The translations under genes were made by a program, and so were the position numbers. This document shows positions 23,401-32,199 of a stretch of DNA of 64,000 bases, one piece after another (position 1 is the stretch's first letter; the number at the start of each line of letters is the position of its first letter). A model generated the notes under the pieces. It made no database searches and was not told the DNA's origin. It saw only the letters and a list, made by a program, of their open reading frames with translations. Location: positions 124,001 to 188,000 of the forward strand of contig JAOTOM010003989.1 of assembly GCA_034440615.1 (NCBI GenBank), read 5' to 3'. The stretch is from Ashinkailepas kermadecensis (lineage: Eukaryota > Arthropoda > Thecostraca > Neolepadidae).

Positions 23401-24406
23401 CTCCCTGCGACCTGACAGGTATCTTCTCCCTGTGACCTAATCGATAGCATCGCACCTTGGTCTGACTGGTCCATCTTCCTGTAACTTGGCTGGTTCATCT
23501 TCCTGTGACCTGACCAGTTCATCTCCGGCACTTGGCTGGTTCATCTTCCTGTGACTTGGCTGGTTCATCTTCCTGTGACCTGACCAGTTCATCTCCGGCA
23601 CCTGGCTGGTTCATCTTCCTGTGACCTGACCAGTTCATCTCCGTCACCTGACTGGTTCATCTTCCTGTGACCTGACCAGTTCATCTCCGTCACCTGACTG
23701 GTTCATCTTCCTGTGACCTGACCAGTTCATCTCCGTCACCTGACTGGTTCATCTTCCTGTGACCTGACCAGTTCATCTCCGTCACCTGGCTGGTTCATCT
23801 TCCTGTGACCTGACCAGTTCTTCTCCGTCACCTGACTGGTTCATCTTCCTGTGACCTGACCAGTTCATCTCCGTCACCTGACTGGTTCATCTTCCTGTGA
23901 CCTGACCAGTTCTTCTCCGTCACCTGACTGGTTCATCTTCCTGTGACCTGACCAGTTCATCTCCGTCACCTGGCTGGTTCATCTTCCTGTGACCTGACCA
24001 GTTCTTCTCCGTCACCTGGCTGGTTCATCTTCCTGTGACCTGACCAGTTCATCTCCGTCACCTGACTGGTTCATCTTCCTGTGACCTGACCAGTTCATCT
24101 CCGTCACCTGACTGGTTCATCTTCCTGTGACCTGACCAGTTCATCTCCGTCACCTGGCTGGTTCATCTTCCTGTGACCTGACCAGTTCATCTCCGTCACC
24201 TGGCTGGTTCATCTTCCTGTGACCTGACCAGTTCTTCTCCGTCACCTGGCTGGTTCATCTTCCTGTGACCTGACCAGTGTTTCGTAGCTCATTGCAGCCT
24301 AACCGGTGTCATCTGGCAGGTGAGTGAGGCCCCGTCAGCCGGGCGTGGTGCTCCATCTGACGACGTGGAGCTGGAGCGGCAGCTGGCCAAGCTGAAGGCC
24401 ACCTAG
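5386..24406 (+). CDS. CHMP2B: CHMP2B-type ESCRT-III subunit (six coding exons)
   Basis: The six exons joined give 618 nt and a predicted 205-residue charged multivesicular body protein (human CHMP2B has 213). CHMP2 proteins polymerise on endosomal and other membranes in the ESCRT-III complex, driving scission, and recruit the AAA ATPase VPS4. Start MSFFGKKPTAKEQMRQNDRA is followed by a basic N-terminal helical core (residues 1-120; AKTMGQMNRAINPQQ is close to CHMP2B) and an acidic C-terminal half with DEEESDAVVSQVLDEIGI. The C-terminal DDVELERQLAKLK is a MIT-interacting motif for VPS4. KEGNKEACAVLAKQLVQMRK favours CHMP2B over CHMP2A. Exon borders obey GT-AG and phases match (1,0,0,1,0). Introns are filled with transposons and minisatellites. 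ATTAAA at 24721 is a possible poly(A) signal. Confidence 0.96.
5837..5928 (+). CDS. CHMP2B: CHMP2B coding exon 2
   Basis: The acceptor is TTTTTTTCCACCAG and the donor is CTT|GTGAGT. It completes codon 12 (Glu) and encodes residues 13-42, including the conserved RQNDRALKKTGRELDRDK helix. Confidence 0.96.
6038..6131 (+). repeat. 94-bp direct duplication, copy 1 (intron 2)
   Basis: This segment recurs in the same orientation at 7152-7245 in intron 3 with a single mismatch visible by eye. It carries no recognised motif and no obvious target duplication. Confidence 0.85.
6475..6591 (+). CDS. CHMP2B: CHMP2B coding exon 3
   Basis: The acceptor is TGTTTGGCAG and the donor is CGG|GTTGGT, which is weaker than the others. 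It encodes residues 43-81 with KEGNKEACAVLAKQLVQMRK, the part most diagnostic of CHMP2B. Reading through the donor would hit a TGA after two codons. Confidence 0.95.
7152..7245 (+). repeat. 94-bp direct duplication, copy 2 (intron 3)
   Basis: Near-identical to 6038-6131. The copies lie about 1.1 kb apart, on either side of exon 3. Confidence 0.85.
7865..8200 (-). repeat. Degenerate GGAGGCCCC-type satellite stretch
   Basis: Loosely periodic CCTCC/CCATTTTGGGG phrases recur here. On the - strand they read like the AGGAGGCCCC...AAATGGGAG units of the large array at 55.2-58.9 kb. I take it as a diverged relative; the similarity is by eye only. Confidence 0.45.
9414..9594 (+). CDS. CHMP2B: CHMP2B coding exon 4
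   Basis: Encodes residues 82-141 plus the first base of codon 142, including AKTMGQMNRAINPQQLARTM and ESAKLGMSEEM. The donor is G|GTGAGT at 9595. The last 57 bp of this exon together with 26 bp of intron form the first unit of an 83-bp tandem array. Confidence 0.96.
9538..10025 (+). repeat. 83-bp tandem array made from the exon 4 end and its donor
   Basis: Units start at 9538, 9621, 9704, 9787, 9870 and 9953, each exactly 83 bp apart. Unit 1 is the authentic exon end plus intron start. Units 2-5 each retain a GGTGAGT donor; in unit 6 it is lost. AAGGAGGGCG and AAGGGGGGCG variants alternate, indicating a later 166-bp dimer duplication. Using a downstream donor instead of the first would bring an in-frame TAG at about 9657. 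Confidence 0.97.
10253..10412 (+). repeat. 80-bp imperfect tandem duplication
   Basis: Two diverged units share ATATGCAGCATCCTGG, TTTGTTACACTG and AATGGTCATATGTTGTGC in the same order. Confidence 0.8.
10557..10616. repeat. 12-bp perfect inverted repeat (hairpin)
   Basis: CCGGGATCTCCA at 10557-10568 and TGGAGATCCCGG at 10605-10616 are exact reverse complements separated by 36 bp. The function is unknown. Confidence 0.7.
12062..12128 (+). repeat. 33-bp perfect tandem duplication
   Basis: The unit AGAGTGGCGTGAGGGTCAGC plus 13 further bases occurs twice in a row with no difference. Confidence 0.95.
12276..13906. mobile_element. Long-inverted-repeat (foldback-like) non-autonomous element
   Basis: The left arm, about 12276-12800, aligns by eye with the reverse complement of about 13378-13906. 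Shared landmarks in order are CCATGGAT, TACGCCTGGAT, CACCTAGCGG, AACGCGGCC, TTACGCTCCGTTC and CTCCCATG. The arms are diverged and no target duplication is clear. The central 0.58 kb (12801-13377) has no recognised coding sequence. Parts of the arms recur singly at 33553-33730 and, more weakly, at 29110-29215 and 60390-60560, so it belongs to a dispersed family. Confidence 0.75.
14186..14275. repeat. (ACATG)n pentanucleotide microsatellite
   Basis: About 15 consecutive ACATG units, flanked by CCTAACCT/CCTAGCCT phrases. Confidence 0.97.
15636..15850 (+). mobile_element. tRNA-derived SINE
   Basis: A Pol III A box (TAGCTCAGTTGG, 15643-15654) and a B box (GGTTCGAATCT, 15687-15697) sit at tRNA spacing. 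The acceptor arm begins GCCG and ends CGGC, but two acceptor-stem pairs are mismatched and no good anticodon stem forms. I therefore call it a SINE head rather than a tRNA gene. A non-tRNA body with a CCCCTCC/GGGGAGG hairpin follows at about 15795-15825. Confidence 0.7.
15930..19140 (+). pseudogene. Jockey-like LINE ORF2 (RT and RNase H), split by a TTAA element
   Basis: This is a 5'-truncated non-LTR retrotransposon. Reverse-transcriptase blocks appear in order: VQCGFRRTRITTDHLV, DIEKAYDTAWHHAI, VVPQGSILNVILF and the catalytic box as FVDY (second Asp lost). The thumb follows (EVTFLGVLFNN, LDYSCIVYDDA). The RNase H domain starts at about 17405 with FYTDGSKTQSGVGCAFVCG and resumes after the TTAA element with HGTEKVNAAAESASE. 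The C-terminal end contains CRLRIGHIYKTQSF and VQHILISCTHLN. There are several frameshifts and stops, so it is dead. Jockey-clade LINEs combine an endonuclease, RT and, in some lineages, RNase H. It lies in intron 4 on the gene's strand. Confidence 0.88.
17728..18651. mobile_element. TTAA-target DNA transposon (non-autonomous), copy A
   Basis: 924 bp are bounded by TTAA (17724-17727 and 18652-18655). The terminal inverted repeats begin CACGCGCACTGGAGG and, at the other end, CACGCGCCCTGGAGG. Just inside both ends are G/C runs that fold on themselves (GGGGGCGGA/TCCGCCCCC). There is no transposase. Removing it with one TTAA joins the LINE RNase H frame as HVLIHGTEK, confirming both boundaries. 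Copy B lies at 59101-60023. TTAA targets are used by piggyBac and Kolobok elements, but these termini do not match the piggyBac start I know. Confidence 0.93.
19141..19948 (+). other. Unassigned intron sequence
   Basis: GC content rises toward the minisatellite at 19949. I see no domain in the 300-codon open frame that starts at 19544. It is held open by the repeat and by high GC, so I do not call it a gene. Confidence 0.5.
19949..20310 (+). repeat. GC-rich minisatellite, about 57-67 bp units
   Basis: About six units of GGGGCCGGACCGGCCACGGT, CGGCCACAGGGAGGTGTG and GCGTCACGGCTCGGGGTCAG run in order, with small length changes (extra TGTG, extra GGGGTCA). It is open in several frames because of composition. 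Confidence 0.95.
20440..22212 (+). pseudogene. Degraded LINE (endonuclease and RT remnants)
   Basis: At 20500-20870 an AP-endonuclease domain is recognisable: PKTWLKP, then GRGYGGVAIIIKDSI, then VIIISLYRPP. At 21560-21770 the beginning of the reverse transcriptase appears as LKAAFHTVGDVIII, PDSWKRSINRPIHKSGNTSD and NLWPISIIPV. At about 22150-22212 ALGPLLYC and FADNLALFS stand for the RT motifs around the YADD box (second Asp changed to Asn). Frames shift repeatedly. It resembles Jockey or CR1-type LINEs but is a different lineage from the copy at 15930. Confidence 0.8.
22240..22460 (-). repeat. CGCGATTTT-type satellite stretch
   Basis: Phrases like GGTGCGATTTTCGGGCCC and CGCGAGCTTTCGGTGCCCC repeat at roughly 25-30 bp. 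The reverse complement looks like the GGGACCCAAAAATCGCGCC units at 57-58.7 kb. It begins with a perfect hairpin, CGGAGGGCC/GGCCCTCCG. Confidence 0.5.
22596..22702 (+). CDS. CHMP2B: CHMP2B coding exon 5
   Basis: The acceptor is GTGCGTCACAG and the donor is AAG|GTGAGA. It completes Val142 and encodes residues 143-177, including NDTLDDLLTESGDEEESDAV and VSQVLDEIGIDISNK, the acidic C-terminal region of CHMP2 proteins. Confidence 0.96.
23034..23345 (+). repeat. 25-bp minisatellite in CHMP2B intron 5
   Basis: About 12 units of CTGGTACCCTCTCCCTGTGA + CCTGA, with occasional TGCGA, TCTGA or GGCCTGA variants. A transitional zone with related but diverged units runs to 23480. Confidence 0.97.
23480..24285 (+). 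repeat. 46-bp minisatellite next to exon 6
   Basis: About 17 units, each made of GGTTCATCTTCCTGTGACCT, GACCAGTTCATCTCCGTCAC and CTGACT. The unit looks like a fused pair of the neighbouring 25-bp type. It ends only 34 bp before exon 6 and supplies repeated pyrimidine tracts and CAG trinucleotides close to the acceptor. Confidence 0.97.
24320..24406 (+). CDS. CHMP2B: CHMP2B coding exon 6 with MIM and stop
   Basis: The acceptor is GTCATCTGGCAG. It encodes residues 178-205 ending DDVELERQLAKLKAT and TAG. The terminal amphipathic helix fits the MIT-interacting motif (L-x-x-R-x-L-x-x-L-K), which binds the VPS4 MIT domain. Confidence 0.96.
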   Translation: MSEAPSAGRGAPSDDVELERQLAKLKAT

Positions 24407-25378
24407 CTCCACACTGAGGCGGCCACACTCGCGTTCCGGCTGCCTGCATCGCGACGTCTGCTGACACTCAAGGTCCCGCGTGCAGGCACCTGTGACAGCA
24501 CCGCGTGGTACCTGTGGCCTATGAGCTACTCCGGGTAGCTGCCCAGCGTATGGATAACATGTGTAGCTGTATCACAGTCGCACTAGCTGACAGCTGTTCG
24601 TCGGCAATGCGAGTTTCTGCTAAAGTTCAGCATTATACCATGACAATACCGACTACGATTTAGAATCAGCCGTTTACTAAACAATATCTGCATTGCTACT
24701 ATCCGTGCCAAACATTTTGGATTAAACCGATAGTTAAGGTCGAATTGCATTTGGCCTTATTGTAACTTTATTAAGCTGACCACGTGAACAACTCGACGTG
24801 TTGTGCTTGATTGGAGGAGCAGGCGTCCGCGGTGTGACCTTGACATGCTGGTCTGGAACTGTCCACAAGGATCAGCTCACCACGAGGGCATTGGCCACCA
24901 ACAGAGGCCGAATGCACTGACCGTCACCAGAGGCTTGGCTTTTTAGAGTGTATGTGTGAGATAGTAGAGCGTAATGTTAAATATTTATTTTTATCGCTTG
25001 TGTAGTTGATACGCGAGGTGATGACGAGTGCACCGCTAAGGATGACGACTACACCACTACTTTGTATCAGTCGTTTATGTTCGTGCCACATTGGGGGAGT
25101 ATGATTTATGAATTTGCTTTGGTTCCACACTGAATGCTGTTTCCATAATACACAAACTTTCCTATTACTCGTGGAAGTTTTGCTTCTATGCTGGTTTCAA
25201 CCTTTTCTTCCTCTTTTTTTACCGACAGGTACCGAGATTGAGAGCTCTAGCTCATACTGAACACATGGATGTGTTACGTAAGGAAGTGTGCGGTAGGAAG
25301 ACGCGGCAACACGCGAGTTTACTTGTCTAGAATACGTTCCCAGCGCCACATCGCCTATTTATATTGCTATGCAGACGT
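24407..25378 (+). other. CHMP2B 3' UTR and downstream spacer
   Basis: No AATAAA follows the stop closely. ATTAAA at 24721 is the best poly(A) signal candidate. The remainder holds no gene I can support. Confidence 0.45.
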
Positions 25379-25497
25379 GATCCGAGTGGTCTGCTCGGCT
25401 GGTGATCCGAGTGGCCGAGTGGTCTGCTCGGCTGGTGATCCGAGTGGCCGAGTGGTCTGCTCGGCTGGTGATCCGAGTGGCCGAGTGGTCTGCTCTG
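25379..25497 (+). repeat. 33-bp minisatellite
   Basis: About 3.5 perfect units of GTGGTCTGCTCGGCTGGTGA + TCCGAGTGGCCGA, starting at 25386, 25419, 25452 and 25485. Confidence 0.96.
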
Positions 25498-26883
25498 TTA
25501 AAACAATGTTTTTTCGTCAGGTGTGGTAAATGTCGAAACAAGTAAAGTAGTATGTCGAAATTTTGTCACGGAAGCATGCTGATTGAAATGTTTTTATTGT
25601 TGAAACTCCATTTTGAGCCAATAGTGCACTTATAGGTACATGTTTTTCATTTAATTTATCGGACACCTAATATAGGGATACATATACTAATGATTGTATT
25701 ATCGCGGTATCAACAGATGGTATTGCTTAGCAGACCACATCATAGATCATCTCTGTACCTGGAATTGTGCTACGAGATGCTTGTATATCAAAATCTACCA
25801 GTGGGACATAGCACCATATTTCTTTCCTTTCCTTTTCTTTGGTTCATCCATCTGCGAATGTCAAATGAAGAGTAAGTCAGGATTATGATGTGAGATGACG
25901 AGCTGTGCGTTCTTACGAATGTTTATTTCGTGTTTTCATGGCCTACATAGTGTCGAACTTGCATTGCACGACCTAAATTGCCCATTGGAACCAAATCTAT
26001 GTATCATGGTCAGGGTTCTAGGTTACTGTCTTATAACAATTTCATGTGTAAGCTCATACACATGAGCGTATACTGAAACCAAGCTCACTACATGATTACA
26101 ATTTGGCAGTGCTTACAACACGTATATCTTCGTATATCACGTATATCGCGTATATCTTCATTTGTGTTTGAGGTCAGGTCAGTGACCTCAAAGTGGCTGA
26201 AAGATGGTATGCTAAATATTACCGCGATAGTCCTGCGCGTTTCGTGGCTATTCCGGAAAATATGACGGGGTCAAATTGACGTTTCATTACAATTGGCGGA
26301 TTAGCATGTTACTAATATGATCTCAGTGCATGCTGAACGCTCCATAATTTCAAAATAATCCCTCTAGCCACATGGGGAGTCTAAATTTCCTGTACGTAAA
26401 TAAAAATTGTGGGTTAAATGGACTCTTCTTTACCCCTCTCCATCAACTTTTCTTCACTGAGTCAGCTAGAATGATTCGAGACCGCTAACTGTTTTCTCTT
26501 TCGATAGAATAGGAAACACTGTTCTCCAAGGCGTTTATGCCATTTATGTTGCATTCCTGCAATCCAGTGATGGATGTCAAAGCTGGTTAATCCATTGCGC
26601 ATTCAGAGCCGATAAACCACTTGAGCATTCACAGCATTGCTGAGCCGCAACTCCGAAAGAAATTATCACATTTGATACTGTCGTTCTGATGCGAAGCCTG
26701 TCCGATAATATTTGTTAGCCGAAATGTTGGTCTGCAAATATCAAATGCATTTATCCGGATCTGTGCTACAGTTTGTAGCTCAATGTACCATATGACTCGA
26801 TATTACATGAAGTAGGAATGTTATGCCCAAACACAGGTCCATCTTAGCGAGGAAATGCATTTCTTCATCACTCAACGCATGGT
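25498..26883. other. Unassigned spacer
   Basis: No gene is supported. At 26686-26732 a CTGATGCGAAGCCTG...GCCGAAATGTTGG phrase resembles the degenerate hammerhead-type ends of Penelope-like elements, without any coding remnant beside it. Confidence 0.4.
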
Positions 26884-27166
26884 CAGGGGCAGCTCCAGGA
26901 ATTTTATTTCATGGGGAGGGACACATTTCGTCGGATGGACGCCTTCGGTCGAAAATTCGTTCGGGAATGAAGTGCACTGGAGAGCACACTGCAGCGCTTT
27001 CCTCTGAAGGACTGGCTGATAAAAAAATCCGTAAATGTGGCGGGGGGGGGGGGGAGTGGAAGGAGTGCATTCGGCATTGAATGGACACTTTTCCCGTCCA
27101 GAGGGAGCCACTTTTCCATGTAGAGAGGCACTTACCCTCAGCTACCCTCCCCTGTGTCCGCCCCTA
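26884..27166. mobile_element. Candidate small DNA element with G-rich ends
   Basis: The left end CAGGGGCAGCTCCAGG and the reverse complement of the right end (TAGGGGCGGACACAGG) are imperfect inverted repeats of a kind common in hAT-type MITEs. The inside is non-coding with an 11-G run. No clear 8-bp target duplication is seen. Confidence 0.45.
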
Positions 27167-27904
27167 CTCACTACCATCAGTGGGGTCAGATCCCGTCAAT
27201 AATGACAGCTGAAAAACTCCTCCCCGCTCTCTGCCAGCCCCAGGTTACGACAACCCATGGGTGTATCCTGGAACGTGGCCTGACGACGAGAGGCTAACAA
27301 TTGCAGTAAACAATTCAATGTATTTGACATTATTGGACCATCTACTAAGTTGAAAGAACCAAATAGCATTTGAATAATGTTTTCACCATATAGTTCTACC
27401 GTGACATGGTCAACATTTTTCAACCACTGAAGCTTTAGTTTTGGTGGTCCTTCTCGCATGACCTGCTCTTGCTTCAATGTCTAGGTTTAATATTTTTTAC
27501 GGGATGGTTTATTGGACTTCTCATTTGCCGAGCGCACAGCTCAATTCAACTCCCTATGGGAGTCGGAGCCGTGACCGTGCTGCTCTGGGGCCCACCGGCG
27601 GCGCTGCATCAGGTCACGAGTGTTGTCTGTCAGCACAGGGGCGCCAGGGTTGCGCAAGCGCATCGACCGAAACGGGGCATCAGCGTCAACGATGGACACT
27701 TAAATAAATTGTTGCCACTTCTCAGTCGCAGTTGTAGATAAAAACACCATACTCTAAACAGGCCCTAATTAGAGTTCGTGGAAGAGCTCGAGTATCTTGG
27801 GCTTGAAACTCCCGATGTTGATGTAGCCGATGGGAAGGCCTATGGTCGCTCCTGTCTGCTGTCCTCCGACTCAGCACTGGCCTCCGTTCGCCAGGTGGGG
27901 GCCC
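27167..27904. other. Unassigned spacer
   Basis: A 93-codon - strand open frame (27196-27477) and GC-rich frames toward 27741 show no recognisable domain. I do not call a gene. Confidence 0.4.
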
Positions 27905-28290
27905 CTGGGACGCGGCGGCCGCGCCGGGTTCAGTGGGCGGGCTTGGGCCAGCGGCCCGCCGGGTTCGGTGGGTCGGCTGGGACGCGGCGGCAGCGCCGGG
28001 TTCGGTGGGCCGGCTGGGACGCGGCGGCAGCGCCGGGTTCGGTGGGCCGGCTGGGACCAGCGGCCGCGCCGGGTTCGGTGGGCGGGCTTGGACCAGCGGC
28101 CGCGCCGGGTTCGGTGGGCGGGCTGGGACCGGCGGCCGCGCCGGGTTCGGTGGGCGGGCTGGGACCAGCGGCCGCGCCGGGTTCGGTGGGCGGGCTTGGA
28201 CCAGCGGCCGCGCCGGGTTCGGTGGGCCGGCTGGGACGCGGCGGCAGCGCCGGGTTCGGTGGGCCGGCTGGGACGCGGCGGCCGCTGGTT
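27905..28290 (+). repeat. 36-bp GC-rich minisatellite
   Basis: About 10-11 units of GCGCCGGGTTCGGTGGGCGG + GCTGGGACCAGCGGCC. The period is a multiple of three, so all frames stay open on both strands. I treat the resulting proline/arginine/glycine frames as compositional. Confidence 0.96.
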
Positions 28291-28482
28291 GGCCGGCCGA
28301 GGCAGATGAGACCGTAACCGATCAGTGCGGCTGACCTCGGACAGGTCACTCGTTTCCCAGCGACCTCGGGTCATGCGCCGGGGCGGACGACAGCAGGCTT
28401 GGCGACTCTCACCTCGGTCTGCATCACGACCAGCAACAGTAGCCGGAGCAGGTTACGGTGGGTGGTGGCAGGTCGCAGAAAC

Positions 28483-28765
28483 TGTATGTTGACTGGAAGG
28501 GCGGAATACTACTGGAGACAGCCAAAGGTGGCTCGGCACCGTCTGAGCCGCGGCATGTTGACTGGAAGGGCGGCACCCTACTGGAGACAGCCAAGGGTGG
28601 CTCGGCACCGTCCGAGCCGCGGCATGTTGACTGGAAGGGCGACACCCTACTGGAGACAGCCAAAGGTGGCTCGGCATCGTCCGAGCCGCGGCATGTTGAC
28701 TGGAAGGGCGACACCCTACTGGAGACAGCCAAGGGTGGCTCGGTACCGTCTGAGCCGCGGCATGA
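28483..28765 (+). repeat. 69-bp minisatellite
   Basis: Four units, each starting CATGTTGACTGGAAGGGCG and ending CGAGCCGCGG. The period is 23 codons in frame. No flanking coding sequence is recognisable. Confidence 0.95.
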
Positions 28766-28984
28766 TAACAAGTGAGTGGATCACCCGACTCATTGTGCAC
28801 CAGGGGCGGTTCTGGCCGTTCGTGAGTGGGTCAACTAACCTTGCCTGAATCTCCCACTAGAACGCATGCTGCTAATTACTATCTAATTAATAATAACAAG
28901 CGGCAGCCGGCGTGAGAGACTGTGTTGGAAATTTCCTCCTTTCCCGCACGGTAAATATCCCTTGGTATTCCTCGACAGAAGTAA

Positions 28985-29215
28985 GCGAATGCCGGCACCC
29001 TGGCAAAATAAACTTTCTTGCTGACCCACCCCCCACCCAAAAATGCAAACTATATTGTGGGGGAGTAGCTAAAGCATACAAACTTGATCGTAACTTGTGT
29101 CGATTTGTATTCATTTGAGGAGACCTTGCCCCACCCCCCAAATGATTTCAACTTTTACCATGGGGCCAAGAGTTGTGCTTCCCCCTCTCCCATCCCAATT
29201 GAGCCCGTCCATTTT
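28985..29215 (+). repeat. Dispersed repeat, relative of the 12.3-13.9 kb element arms
   Basis: Shares CATTTGAGGAGACCTTGCCCC, ATTTCAACTTTTACCATGGG and CCCATTTTG-like phrases in the same order as 13378-13540 and 33553-33730. It is partial and diverged. Confidence 0.5.
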
Positions 29216-30552
29216 GTAATGCATAAGGCTCATCAATAATTATGCATGCATTCGGCCCGCTCTTGCTTTCTTTCCCGTTTTTTAGGTAAGAGAAGATACT
29301 TCAAGACCTGAAAGAAGAGTTTCAACGGCCCATAGATTACAAGCGATGACTGCAGATCCTCACTCTGTCTGTACAATTCCCCTATCAAAAGAACTGCATT
29401 TCTTCGTAGAAATTCTGTATCTTCGTAGCTACACTCCACATGGTCAATAGAAGCTGCCAGCTCAAAGCCGAAGATGATCTTCCGCAGGTAGACCGGGGGC
29501 GTCACTTTGCATACAACAAGAGAGACCACCGACCCCTCGATCAGTAGAATGTGTCCTGGTTCGAAAAAAAAACTACTAGGTAATGCGAAACAGGGATGAA
29601 GCAAAAACAAATGTGCAGAAAAATGTTACTTCTGGAGAATCTGAGAGATAATTACGTTTTGCATCAGGAGGATGTCAGCAATCCCTAGTTAAGACGTTTG
29701 AAAGTTGTGTCGCTGAGTCTGAAATGGTGTTTTTGCTGGTAGCAGCGAGACACATACTGTATGTGTGTGTATATACCACCAGAACGCACAGCTCATGATT
29801 GATGCGCTAGCCGCTAGGTCAACGAAATATGACCGATGCTGAGTTAATGTTTCCTGCAGTGTGTAACATGAAAAACGAAAAATGCATGCTGCAAGAGTGC
29901 AACAAGTTCCTGGAATAGTAAGGAATCAATGGTTATTGAAGATCAATCTGCGATTATGACATGGATGAAGGTTTGTTATTTGAGAATGAGGTTTGGGAGA
30001 AGCGCTGGGTGAGCACACACCAATGTACCTTAATTGATGCAGAAACGTTGGATGTTTTCTAGGGGATTTCCCCGAAAAGTATTTCTTCATTGTGCAGGAC
30101 TTCCATTGGGATGCCATCGGTGCACAATTCAGCCCATTGTTGCATGTTGGAAGAACAAGTTGATAGCATGTTGTCAGAGTTTGTGCTTTATTTATAATTC
30201 TACAAAGCGCGATACTAGTACTGTACACTCTTTTTATATCGTCTCCCGCATGATCTCAAAATCGTATTCCAAGTCTAACAAAATTCCACTACTCTGATGA
30301 TGTACCACGCAATATCAGGTTGTGCCAACTCTGTGAATAATTGTCATCACTGTGATAACTTTGAGATTCCGTGCTACTGGTCTTTTTGTCACGTTCCACG
30401 GGAAGAGTGCATGCGAATTCGTGGGAGGAACCTATAAGCATGCGACAGCAAGGGAAAACTGAAGACATACTTATAAGCAGATGCTTACAGCAACTAACGC
30501 ATTTGACAACCTCGCGAATACATTTTTTTAACTCGTATTTTCGTTGTCAATT
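29216..30552. other. Unassigned spacer
   Basis: A 125-codon - strand open frame (29233-29610) encodes no family I recognise. Nothing else is supported. Confidence 0.4.
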
Positions 30553-30566
30553 CACAGGACATGGCA

Positions 30567-30622
30567 TGGGCGCAAAATGACCTCGGTAGTCGATGCGCCC
30601 TAAAACCAAAATAACTAACTAA
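30567..30622 (+). mobile_element. 56-bp LINE-tail insertion with 14-bp target duplication
   Basis: CACAGGACATGGCA occurs at 30553-30566 and again at 30623-30636. The 56 bp between them are the GGGCGCA/TGCGCCC hairpin tail followed by CTAAAACC and an AACT-rich end. This is what target-primed reverse transcription produces when it aborts after copying only the 3' end. Confidence 0.85.
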
Positions 30623-30636
30623 CACAGGACATGGCA

Positions 30637-31084
30637 GAAGCGACTGAAAAACTGAAACTCCGATTTTCTAGGGTACTTACTGTCAGAGCATGGATATACA
30701 TGTTTTCACCTGTAGTTATGCTCAATATGTCAGTCAGCTGTTTGTCAGGAATGCCTGGACGGCAGGTGCGAATCACCGATAAAAAAGATGACTCGGGCAC
30801 ACCTTGATTCGATGATCGAGGCAAATGCAGGGAGCATGCTTATTACTGGGATGTCACAGGCTTTCGTTGCAACCGCATTGATGTACATACTTGCCGTTCC
30901 TACTGATTTCCAATGATTAGCTGGTCACATCCAAGAGCTGACGTGAACACAATCTTAGGTCTTGTGATCAGGCGAACGAAGCACAAATGTAAGGGAAAGC
31001 AACACGCTTTCCAGAATAGAATGATGAATATTCCATGTAGAGGCTGAGCAAGAACGTTGATTTCTGATTATCATTGAGGGAGAA
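30637..31084. other. Unassigned spacer
   Basis: I see no gene, array or transposon between the LINE-tail insertion and the Penelope-like element. Confidence 0.4.
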
Positions 31085-32132
31085 GACAATTCGGTATTAA
31101 CACTGTCCAAAATATACATTCGACGTTTCGGCCTTTGGCCATGATTTCAAACCTACATATACTAACCCAAATCACAGTTTTACGAGCATGATAGTTCACG
31201 GCATATGACAACAAAATAATGACATCACTTCTTACATACAGCCTACATTCCCAAAGTTTGTCATCCTCTCTCATACATGGCTAACCCTCAGCACAGAGAA
31301 CAATCTGACATACCGATGCCTGTTATAAAACATACCACTACGTATTTTGCGTATTACGCGGTGGTTTATGGTTACGAATTTACATCGATTCAAGCACCTT
31401 AAGATTTCGTTGTCTTTAGTTGTGTCTAAAAGGTCTATCCTAAAATTAGCATTCGTCACGCAGTGCTCCATGTGCTGGTGGGATGTGACCATATACTCCC
31501 CTATGGGTGTAAAACATCGACACAGACGCGCATGCCCTATATGTTCGTTACATCTATCTCTTATCTCCCTTTTTGTTTCTCCAATGCAAAACTGACTTGA
31601 GCACATTTTGCATGTTACTTTGTAAACTACGTTCTTCATTGTACATCGCCCATTTAGCCCATTTTTGCAAGTTTGACATATTCTCTTACTTGCGGGACAT
31701 GGTGGGCTCCGCAATGCCGATCTGACCAGCACTGATTTCATGGACTTCCCACTCACCCACGTTGTATTTAGTTGTACCATCAAGTGTCTTTAGGCCCTCA
31801 AGTGGCCTGAAGTTGATAAGATAGTAATTTTTTTAACGGCCTTACATTATTTATCATCAATGAATTAGACTCGAGCCCATGATATAGTGATATTGTTTGG
31901 TTCTAGTTTTCTTCGCGTTCTTGCCGTTCGCACCCGGCCCCGTATTTCACCGCGCACGGGTCTCATGTGCCTCTAGTTGGACCCTATGTCGAGGATAACC
32001 ATTTTCTAAGAACAAGTGTGCAATTTTTGATGTTTTTGATGCAATTATTGATGCAATCCACGTCAGATTGGATCCGATGAGACTAGAAGTCCTTTTCATC
32101 TCAGAGTTGAGAACTGTCAATTTCGTTTTCAT
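31085..32132 (-). pseudogene. Second Penelope-like element (GIY-YIG endonuclease and 3' end)
   Basis: A 170-residue open frame at 31271-31783 contains a cysteine-rich lead (CQTCKNGLNGRC), then NVVYKVTCKMC, FCIGETKREIRDRCNEH and a C-terminal INHRVIRKIRSGMF. This is the GIY-YIG endonuclease of a Penelope-like element of another lineage than the one at 1-2.6 kb. At 31947-32132 a remnant with FLENGYPRHRV fits the reverse-transcriptase C-terminal region. After the stop, 31121-31146 carries a GGCC-AAA-GGCC hairpin followed by GAAACGTC on this strand, the usual hammerhead-like end. The frame between the two coding pieces is broken. Confidence 0.75.
31121..31146 (-). other. Hammerhead-like motif of the second Penelope-like element
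   Basis: GGCC-AAA-GGCC stem followed by GAAACGTCG. The upstream core box (GAAATCAT) is far from CUGANGA, so it is probably a relic. Confidence 0.35.
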
Positions 32133-32199
32133 TTGATTAGCTGACTGATAATGAAGTATAAGTATGAAGTATCAAAAAACCTTTGGTCCAGATTCTGAA

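Noticed and set aside
23006..23531. Repetitive SQGEGTSQVTGRGYQ-type frame on the - strand
   Set aside because: Translation of the 25-bp minisatellite in CHMP2B intron 5; the period is not a codon multiple and three frames look alike.
23480..24285. CRISPR-like array
   Set aside because: Units are head-to-tail without unique spacers and lie in a eukaryotic intron.
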